Origin: Neurospora crassa OR74A
Lineage: Eukaryota > Ascomycota > Sordariomycetes > Sordariales > Sordariaceae
Reading direction: 5' to 3'
Length of the DNA: 64,000 nucleotides
Assembly (NCBI RefSeq): GCF_000182925.2
Contig: NC_026503.1
Span: 4,774,001 to 4,838,000 of the forward strand
Position 1 is the stretch's first letter, and each line of letters starts with the position of its first letter. The translations under genes and the position numbers were made by a program. The notes beneath the pieces were generated by a model. That model searched no databases. It was not told the DNA's origin and saw only the letters and a program-made list of their open reading frames with translations. Shown piece after piece: positions 54,730 to 64,000 of this stretch.

Positions 54730-57700
54730 AGATCTTGATCTCAACCGTAGCGGGAAAATGTGCAAGGGGATAAGCCTTCCTAGTCTTACTAAGCCTATAA
54801 AGCTTTATATATATAACAAGCAATGTTGAAGCAACAAGCCATATTAATTCTATAAACCTTATTAGTCTAAGGGAGGCTCCTAATTAATCAATTAGATCGA
54901 ATTCAAATATATACTATAGAGGTCGCTAAAAGTATTAAATATAGCGCATAGCTTTAGCAAATATTTTATAGTATATATAGACATTTCACAATAACTGCTG
55001 AAGTTAGTCGCTAAATACACGAGAATATATAAATCCAGCGATCAATTACAACAATTACTACAAGAGGCCCGTACACACTACAACACAATTGCTAAGGCCA
55101 TACGCTATATTCAACACTTCCAACGACCGTCAATTAAGGGGGATATAAACATCGCGAAATACATTAACACCACAATACTATACTATACTACATTATATCA
55201 TATTACATTACTATACCTTATATTACTATACCTTACAATATCACCCTATATAATAACAAAGAGATACAATTTAGATAATCCGTTCTTTTTATTTTTATTT
55301 TTATTTTTTATCTTTTCTTAAAGTTTAATCGTATAACCCGTATAATACATAGGAACATATAGCTCAATAATATTAATAATATTAAAGGAGAGAATTTGAA
55401 GACTAGCTAATAACCTTATACAACCAGCCTCTTATACCCTTATTACTATAATAAAGCTATATACCTATATATCAATACGCTACTAACAATTCTCTCCATT
55501 ATAGTAATAATAGTATATATCGCTTATATTACGGTTATTACTACTAGTAGTAACTAATATAGTAATGGGTAAGCTACTTAGTAAGAATCTTAGAAGGACT
55601 AGAATCTTTATTAGTTAACGAATCGTCGGTATTATAAATATTACGCTCATAGTATTAGTCTCTAAATTCAAAAAGTCCGCTACGTCTATAACGACGACCT
55701 CTACGTACCGAACTAATACTACTACTAGCGTTGCTAGGGGTAGGCGTACTTATATTAGGGATAAACGTAGAATTACAATAGGTTTAAAACTATATAAATA
55801 TACAATCCGGAGTAGTAATTGTAGTATCGGGGGTAATAATTTATGTAGCGTGCGATATTAAATAAATCGATATTATAAAAGGAATTTAAAGCGACGCTAA
55901 ACGGACTTATAATACTATTATTACAGTTGTAAATAAGGGCTTCTTACGAAGAGTTTGCTTTAGTACTATATTAGGTATATTAGTAAATATTAATACTATA
56001 ATTTCTAATAGAGGTAGTAGTAATTTAATAGGATTCTTATAGGGACTAGGTCGATAGGTAAGTAGTAATTAAAAGACCGGCATTAAAGAACTAAAGGGTA
56101 GCGCTAATAATAGAGAAGACTCTTTAGCCCTTATAACTTCCTTTTATTTATAACGGACAACCTCCTCTTACTATTTTTTAATAGTAGTAATTTAATAGTT
56201 AGCCTCTTCCTATTTAAAATAATTAATCTCTTTTTACTATTTCTTAATAGTAGTAGTTTAATAATTAACCTCTTTCTATTCCTACTATTTCTTAATTACA
56301 ACCTAACGGTCGGCCTCCTTCTATATAACCTCCTCTTACTATTTTTTAAAACGATTAGCCTCTTCCTCTTTTTACTATTTTTTAAAGGTAGTAACTTTCT
56401 TAAAACAATTAACCTCTTCCTAATCCTACTACTTCTTAATTGTAGTCTAATAATTAGTTTCCTCCTTCTTAAAATAAATAGCCTCCTCCCGCTTAAAATA
56501 ATTAATTTCCTTCCGTATAGCTTCTTCTTCTTCCTACTTTTTAAAATAATTAATTTCTTCCTACTTCTTTAAGCAGTCAACCTCTTACTACTTCTTATAA
56601 ACTTCCTACTACTATTTTTTAAATATATCCTACTACTTCTTAATAAGAGTTTAATAATCAGCTTCCTTCTATATATCCTCTTACTTTTACTACTTAACGA
56701 AATTAATTTTCTCTTTATTAGTACGTATAATATTATCCTCTAATTATTTCTAGCGGACGGCCCTCTAATAATCTTCATATTCCCTTTCTTTATAAGTAAC
56801 TTCAATATATCGATTAACCTCGTTTATATTAATATCTATAGGGTCGGAATTATTAGCGCCTATATTAATAACAACTTTAGGAATAATAAGGTAGGCTTCG
56901 TCTAACTTCTTTAATACTACTACATTACTAAAATCTATAGCCTCTATATCTAAATCCTTAATACTAAAGGCCTTAACTTAATCTAGGTCGCCAACCTCCT
57001 AAAGCGCTACATCTACTATATTCTATAAATCCTTAAGAGCTATATACTAAATAATCGAATTCAATTCAAATTATAGCTTTTTAAAATTATAGGACACTTC
57101 GAATTCGGACTAATCCTTAAAGAGTTTTATACTAATATTACGCAGCAATTAGTCCCTAAGATTAATTTCGAAGGACGCTATATACTCCTTATAATTATCT
57201 TTCAATAACTAAATAGGAATAAATAGGCGAAATTAACCGGCCATCTATCGTATATAATAAATAATTTTATAAAGGCCGTTTAAGTATTATTTCGGGTTAT
57301 TAATATTCAACTAGTAGTCCCTAAGCCATATAGCGTATTCAGTTTTCTATTCTACTAATAAGGCTTCTAATACTTCTTCTATCCATCGCCCAAAATTACA
57401 TAGATCCTATTACAACTATATACTATACAATTTATTAATATTAAAAACTAAATTATTAATACCGAAGAAATTATCGGCCAAAATAAATTAGGGTTTAATA
57501 ATAATAATAAAAGGCTTAATATACAAAAGAAAAGGAATTTCCGAAACCTTTTTCTTAATTATTAACTTTAATTTAACGGGTTAGTTTATCGCTAGGATAG
57601 AGGGGGACAGTATATATATCTCTTTAATTTTAAAATTATTATAAATATTAAATATCAAATCATCGAAAGTATTAATACAACCTTATAACTTACGTACGTA

Positions 57701-60700
57701 ATTAACAACTTCGATCTTACACTCTACAATATCTTAACCGGGCGCAAGGGTAATTTTAGCTAATAGAATTACTAATTACTTTAATTAGTTATTATTCATT
57801 GAGAATCTTTTATACTCCTAAGGATTGGGTAATAGTAATACAGCAATATATAAAGCCTCGGTCGTCTTAAGTATCTTACTAATACTATCGGTCGGGAATA
57901 GTAATTTCCTCTTTAATACCGAACTAGACACGAATTCTTCAGCTAATTCTAAACTAAGGCCTATAAATAAATCGCTAGCATTATCGTCTATATCGATATT
58001 ATTATTACTAGTACATTCTTTATTAAACGTTAACGAACTACTACTACTAAATAATAATAGCAGTAGGGAATTTATAGTACCGTATTTTCCTTAAAATTCG
58101 GTTGGATTAACAGAAACGATATTACCGCCCCGTACAATAGCAGGCTTATTCTAAAAAAAAAGGTCGATTTCGATATACTTCAAATTTAGGTATATAATAA
58201 ACTTATTAAATATATTATTATATTTATCGCACACAAATCTAATAATTAGCTAAATATTATTATTATAAATCTATAGTAGTTTATAACCTTATCTATTCGC
58301 TACTGCACATTCGTCTATATAAACTTCAACTACTTCGCGTAGTATTATAATATAGATCAACTTAAAGTAGTAGAGTCGAAGCTTTTTATTTTTTTTCTCA
58401 GCTACGAAATTATCTTCCTAATCTAAGATAGGGGCGATATATTCGAAGAGCAAAGTATACAATAACCCATCAAGCTTCTTGTAGGCCCACTATTTAGTAT
58501 AGTCGATAATAGACTATACAAACTTAAGCGCCTTTTTATTGATATTTCCGTTCTTTAAGTAAACCCTTAGGAGGGTATACTACTTATGAAATCGGAAGTC
58601 TATCGGGTAGTCTCTAATCTAAGCTATAATAAACTTAAATATATTATTAAACAAAAACTTATACTTATAGTATATAAACTACTTATTAGTATAGTCGTAT
58701 ATTTCCTAGAATATATATATAAAGGTATCGATGTAGGAGAAGAGATTGTAGACGATAGAGGGCAATAACTAATTGCAATAATATATATATAAAACTTTGC
58801 GCTGTATAGTATCGATAATATTCTTTATATTAGTCTATTCCTCGTCGGTGGGTTTATTAGGGTCTACTTTCCAATCGTAGTAGAATTAATATTTTTTATC
58901 TATTATATCTATAATATTCTTACGGTTAAACGGCTAGAATCGGGAGGGGTAAATTTACATTATAGACTTAATTAATTGTAATTATATTAGTACAATAAAA
59001 TATCGGTAGAAATATTATTAATAGGGATAATAGAATTTTATATCGCTTACGACTTTTCTTTTCTACTTTTTAAGATAAATCCTCCCTTATTAATAGTATA
59101 ATATCCGGGTAAGAGTAAGGGGTTTTAGGGTATTACCAGTTAGAACTCGTATAATCCCGACGCGGGCGCGGACGTAATTGTAAATATTGGTGCAAATACA
59201 AATGCTGTAAGTAACGCCTATATCTACTATAGTTATAAGGGATATTCGGTATTCTCCCGAACCTAAATAGAAATAAAACTATTAGTAATATTAAAGCTAC
59301 TTTATTAGTATTTTAGGAAATCAATTTATATTACAGTAATAAAATCTACGTTTTCTACTAGTAACGCCACTTATAGTCCGCGATAATTAAAGAGGACTGT
59401 CGTTATTCCCATCGTTAGTACTATTATTTAATATAATTAAAAAGGGCGTGCGCGTACATGCGTATACGTACTTACTTAATTATTTACCTTCTTACTTAGT
59501 TAGTCGTATATTTATAAAATAGTAGAAGAAGGATAAAGGAAGAGAGAGATAGGAGATTTAGTATATAGAGTTTTATAAGTAAATAAATCTTCAATTAGAT
59601 TCGAAATTAATCTAGTCGTAGTAAATAGTAGTCGTAGTAAATAGTAATAATAAGTAAATAGTAGATTGTAGTAGAAATTTATTAATTAGCAGCGAATAGT
59701 AACGAAGCTAATAAGTAAATACCTAAGCAATAAAATTCGGACGACAAAATTCCCCCCCCCCCCCTCCCCGCCAGCTTTATATTTCTTATAGAATTAATAA
59801 ATCTTAGTAATTTCCTATAAGAAATCCAAGTTTTACTATTTTATTGTATACTATTTTATTGTATACTAATTAAGAATAACAATCGTATCCAAAATACCTC
59901 CAAAACCGAAACCACTAGGTAGGAGGCAAACTAAGAATACGCAAGCTAAACAATACTAAAATCAACCAGTGTAAAATATTAATAATAGTAACCGTATTAA
60001 TAACGAGCCCGAAAGCAATAATAGCGACCCCGCTATCAATATCTCAAATATCGATATAGATAATCCCGCCGGCGATAATAATTATAATAATAGTATTAGT
60101 AACAATAATATCTAAATAACGGATCGCGACCGCAACCGCAGTAATATTAATTAGAATATACAAATATTTAATATTAACGAGCTTCGAACGATATTCGGTA
60201 GTAGGGATAACGATAATTTTAATTCTTCAATTATACTACCATTGCTAGAAGGTAGTAAACCTAATAAAGAATATAAATAACTAAATAAAATTAAAAGGTA
60301 TATATATATAACGAATAAATACTAACCTAATATAACTAATTATTAATATTAATAATCTTCGAAATAGTAATATCGAAGATACCGTAGTTAAGGCCGCTCG
60401 TACTAGTATCCTACTTAAAGATGTAACCGGCGCTGGCGATTATAAAAATTATATTTAAGTCGCTTCCTCCGAAGAATATAAACTATTTAACGAAATTAAT
60501 CCGGATATTTCGGGCAACGAAGAGGCCGAATAAGGTCCAACTCCCATTTATCTGCCTAATGAAAATAATATATTAATATTCATCGGCGTACAATAAAATA
60601 AATCAATCTAAATATCTCCTCTAACGAAAGTATTAGCTATATATACCAATTTAACAGGTCTAAATCTGTCACGATGCCGACCCAAGGGGACTTGGAAAAG

Positions 60701-63700
60701 ACGTAATATTGTACGAAGAGAAGAAGATCGGAAGAGAGTAGCGAAAATTCTACTCTTAGACTATATATATAAGCTAAGTAGAGGTATAATTAATAGAACG
60801 GCTAGGCTTCGGTATTAGAACGCTAAGGGTATTAAATTATTATTATATAGTATTATAATAGTACTTAGGCCCCTAAAACGCAATTAACCTCAATTACAAA
60901 TAAGATAAACCCTTAGGGGCCTTACGTTCCTTCGCTAGTATAGTAGCATTGTAGTTGTAGGGTATTAAGGCGTACTTAGGTCTATATACTGCTTACCGGG
61001 ATTTATTACCCCTAGTAGTAATTATAGCGGTAAAGCGCCCCTAAAATAGTAATACGCTAATCCCAATCCGTTCTTAATAGTATAAAGCCTACGCATTATA
61101 CATACCTCTTACTTCCCTCCTCTCCCTCCTATCCCCCTCCCTCCTCCTCCTCTCCTTTGCTCCTTCCTTACCCTAATAATAACTATACTCTATTACTTCC
61201 TCTTTTATTAGCGTATTATTACTAAAACCCCCTTACTTCATTCTTAAAAAAGCATCGCTCCTATACTATTACTATAGATAGAATTAAAACCTTTAAGAAA
61301 AAAATTGTATATTATACTACTAAAATAATTAAAGGTTATACTACTACCTAAGAGGCTGCCTTAGCAATTCTCGTACCTAATCTAGGTTATATACCTTATT
61401 TATATTATTATAATTTTAATACTAAGATTAATAGTACTAAACTATTAAAGATTTAATACTTTCTTTCCTTCGGTAAAAAGAAGAAGTATTACTACTATTG
61501 CGTCTTTAAGGATAATTGCAACCCTATAAATTATTTTATTATATCCTAGTTTTAGTGTATTATTAACGAAATAAGGCCGTTATATTAATAATTAGCGATT
61601 ATTCTAATACTATTTCCTTAATTACCTAAGTTACTTCCTTCTAAAAGAAAGAGGATGGTAAATTTATTTAGAACGAAATAATTCGTATAGTTATTACTAT
61701 TGAAATGAAGAAATTGCTTAAGAACTTTACTACTATTGAAGAGGATGTTCGTAGCGATTATAGTTTAGTTAGCACTAAGAAAATAATTAAGAAAATTATA
61801 AGTAATAGAGGGAATACTAGTAGAGTACTACTAGGGTTATAATATTAAGATACTAATAATATATTAGTATATTAAAGTGCAAATTACTATTAATTTGCGC
61901 CGCAATATATTAGTAACTACCGGCGGCCCGCGCCCCGCCTATAATACGCCTACGAAAGAATATTATACCTAAGCTAAAGATATAAAACTTTGTTTATTAA
62001 AGGGTAATATTGGTTTTATTTAATAGTCTATAGTTAAATTCTAGTTCCGTTTTAGTATTAAAGCGGAAATTTCTTATATAGTTTCTACTATTAAGGACCC
62101 TACCCCTAAGAATATAGAGGAGTTTATTAGTTAAATTATATTTAATTATCCTATTTGGATTTGAAATTTAGTAGTTCTATTTTATTTGTAGTACTTTACT
62201 ATATTAATTCCGAAGTAGTAGTATTATAAAAATAGGAATTTAGGTTTTAGGGTTTTAATTATAGAAATTAATTAGGGTAGTTATACTGAAGTACCTTAAT
62301 AATAGTAATAGAAAGGCAGTAAAGCTACGGCGATTTACTATTGAGTGCGCTAAAAATAATATTATTTCCTCGTAAAAAACGTAAAGTTTATAAAGAAAAG
62401 AAAATTATTAAAAGTAATTGTAAGAGAAAATTATAAGGTTCTTTAGGTTAAAGGTAGGGTAGCCTTAGTTACGTAACTAGGGGCTCCTTCGGTAAATAGT
62501 ATTATTCTAAGGTTCCTCTAATATTCTAATTCTATTTTATTATAGTTAGGGGCCGGGTTTCTTTGGGTTTCGATAATAGAAATTTTTAATATTACTAATA
62601 TTCGCTTAAAAGTCCTTAATTGGGCATTAATTAGGACGGTAGGATTTCGGTTATTTAATCCTATATTCTAGGTCGCTATCCTTATTCCAACGAAAATTTA
62701 TAATATATTCGAAATACTATTCCTCTTCCTTAGGGTTAATAAGAGAGGCAATAGTACTACGGGCTCGCTAATCTAAAGCGTTATTAAATATATTCTAACT
62801 TAAAAGGCCCTCCTAGTAGGGGTAGACGAAGGAGATATAGAAAATTAGAAAAACCTTACACGAAGCGTCTATAGTAATAGTAATAGCTTAGAAGTATACT
62901 TTTTTAATAGTAAAAGGGCCTATTTACTTATTAGAGAGTTTGGTAATAAACTTACTCTAATTCTAGTACCTTATATTAATTTAAACCTTATTACCTACTT
63001 TATACTTAAATATATCCGACCTATATATATCAGTATAATATCGGTAGCATTTTTAAGCCTCTTCTATAAATAATCAAGCCCTAGCGGTAATTCTATCTAC
63101 CCGCTTTTTAATATTATATATATCTAGTAGCTTTTAATATTATACTAATAATATTAGGCCGGCCTTGTAGTATAGTAATTCAATACTTATCTTAGGGTAT
63201 TATTTATAGTTAGTAAAAAACGGAGAGAGGCTAGTAGTTTTAAAAATATAATTATTAACCGCGAATTCTATTAAAAGTAATTACTATAATTAATTATCCT
63301 AATAATAGGAGTAGAAAGTATAGAGGTATTATTTAATGTAAATATTAATAATTTCTGTTTAGTTATTAGTCTTAGAGTAAATAGAAGAAGAAAGTTTCTA
63401 TTAAATATTTAATAAACGGTAAAATTTTTATTAGAAAGTAGCGACGAATTGGGTGCCCCGGTTAGAAATAATAGAGTCGGGCGTATTATAGAGGTAGTAA
63501 ATTTCGCGTAGGAAGGCTACGGCGGTCGCCCTAACCGATAGGTTATATATATTAATATAATAGTATATTTTTGTAAAATAATTAATAATAACTATTATAT
63601 AGGTATAGGTATAGTTACCTACCTTTATTACTAAGAGGGGGGCGATAAAGTCGATGGAAATATCGGATTAATTGTAAAATAGTATTAGTATTAATTCGAA

Positions 63701-64000
63701 TAGGCTAGGAAGTAAGAGGCGGGAATTCTTTATTCGTATATAGAAATAGTAATTTTAAATAAAGGCGGTAATATTTCGGGAGAGGTTCGGTTACGTATAT
63801 GTCCGTTGTACGAGGTTATAAGTTTTAAACCGCCTAGGGTATCCCCCCGGAGTAGAAATATAGGTATATTATAGAATTTGTAGCTGGGCTTTAGGGTAAG
63901 GGGGAATAAAGGTCCTACCTTTAATTAAGATCCTACTATAAGTTACTTTATAGTCGGTTATAATAGCACTAATAATTTTTCGGAGTTATTTTAGGAATAC
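54730..64000. repeat. RIP-decayed AT-rich block
   Basis: Composition changes abruptly near 54.73 kb to very AT-rich sequence dominated by TA, TTA and ATA words, with almost no long open frame. This is the usual look of repeat-induced point mutation in ascomycetes. Short ORFs at 57825-58094 and 58586-58768 are not convincing. A TGTCACGATG sequence at 60667 starts a less decayed stretch and could be an LTR edge (weak). A C homopolymer lies near 59752-59764. Confidence 0.85.
61900..64000 (-). mobile_element. Fossil Ty3/gypsy LTR retrotransposon, partial
   Basis: Read on the - strand, the decayed sequence between about 62.4 kb and the window end keeps the order and spacing of a Ty3/gypsy pol 3' half. 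The integrase zinc-binding and core region lies about 62.9-63.9 kb, and its C-terminal part lies towards lower coordinates. The copy is clearly broken at very many places by RIP and continues beyond the window, so its 5' side and one LTR are not visible. Age cannot be set from one LTR; the heavy decay indicates it is old or was hit over several sexual cycles. Confidence 0.6.

Noticed and set aside
60667-61250. LTR of the gypsy fossil
   Set aside because: TGTCACGATG looks like an LTR start, but neither the other end nor a matching partner repeat is visible in the window.

Overview
The window looks like a filamentous ascomycete (Pezizomycotina, probably a Sordariomycete). The coding segments have short introns of about 60-100 bases with GTAAGT-type donors, CTAAC/CTGAC branch sites and YAG acceptors. 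A sharply bounded AT-rich block at the right end has the C-to-T decay expected from RIP and holds a fossil Ty3/gypsy element. No rRNA, tRNA or CRISPR array was seen.

From about 2.0 to 50.8 kb the window is an array of one gene family I cannot assign to a named domain. I count 15 largely intact members and at least 7 remnants. Each intact member has a low-complexity N-terminus (Q/N/H/P- or S/D-rich) and then a compact C-terminal module with two putative zinc-binding sites. Site 1 is C-x2/4-C ... C-x2-H/C. Site 2 is C-x2-C/D ... C-x2-C. Every member has an in-frame TAG in the middle of site 1, and the same frame then continues 50-155 codons through the rest of the module. All 20 copies that retain this point have TAG there; none has TGG, TAA or TGA. 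In most of them the TAG lies in or next to the loop of an RNA hairpin. The stem sequence differs between paralogues but the pairing is kept.

Subfamilies are grouped in space. Subfamily 1 (HPAV-helix type, + strand) spans 2.0-15.6 kb. Subfamily 2 (- strand) spans 17.4-21.8 kb. Subfamily 3 (GGGGSKKG tail, +) spans 30.5-35.8 kb. Subfamily 4 (GGKWAKG tail, +) spans 37.6-42.5 kb. Subfamily 5 (acidic/Ser-rich N-terminus, +) spans 43.1-50.8 kb. Two chromodomain-type genes on the - strand follow at 51.3-53.4 kb. One of them has a TAG exactly where its neighbour has the second Trp of the chromodomain WKGW motif. This points to decoding of UAG as Trp, which fits the A-to-I mRNA editing (UAG to UGG) known from sexual development in Fusarium and Neurospora. 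Editing is inferred here, not shown.

The stretch from 21.8 to 30.5 kb has no family member and only a few weakly supported small ORFs. An 8-base motif, TAGAGGTA/TACCTCTA, often part of the imperfect palindrome TACCTCTAGAGGTA, occurs about 29 times in the first 54.7 kb, far above chance. Intergenic gaps not listed separately (for example 2998-4022, 7499-8347, 10126-10990, 31723-33035, 40157-41060, 50830-51345) hold promoters, UTRs and copies of this motif but no gene I can support.
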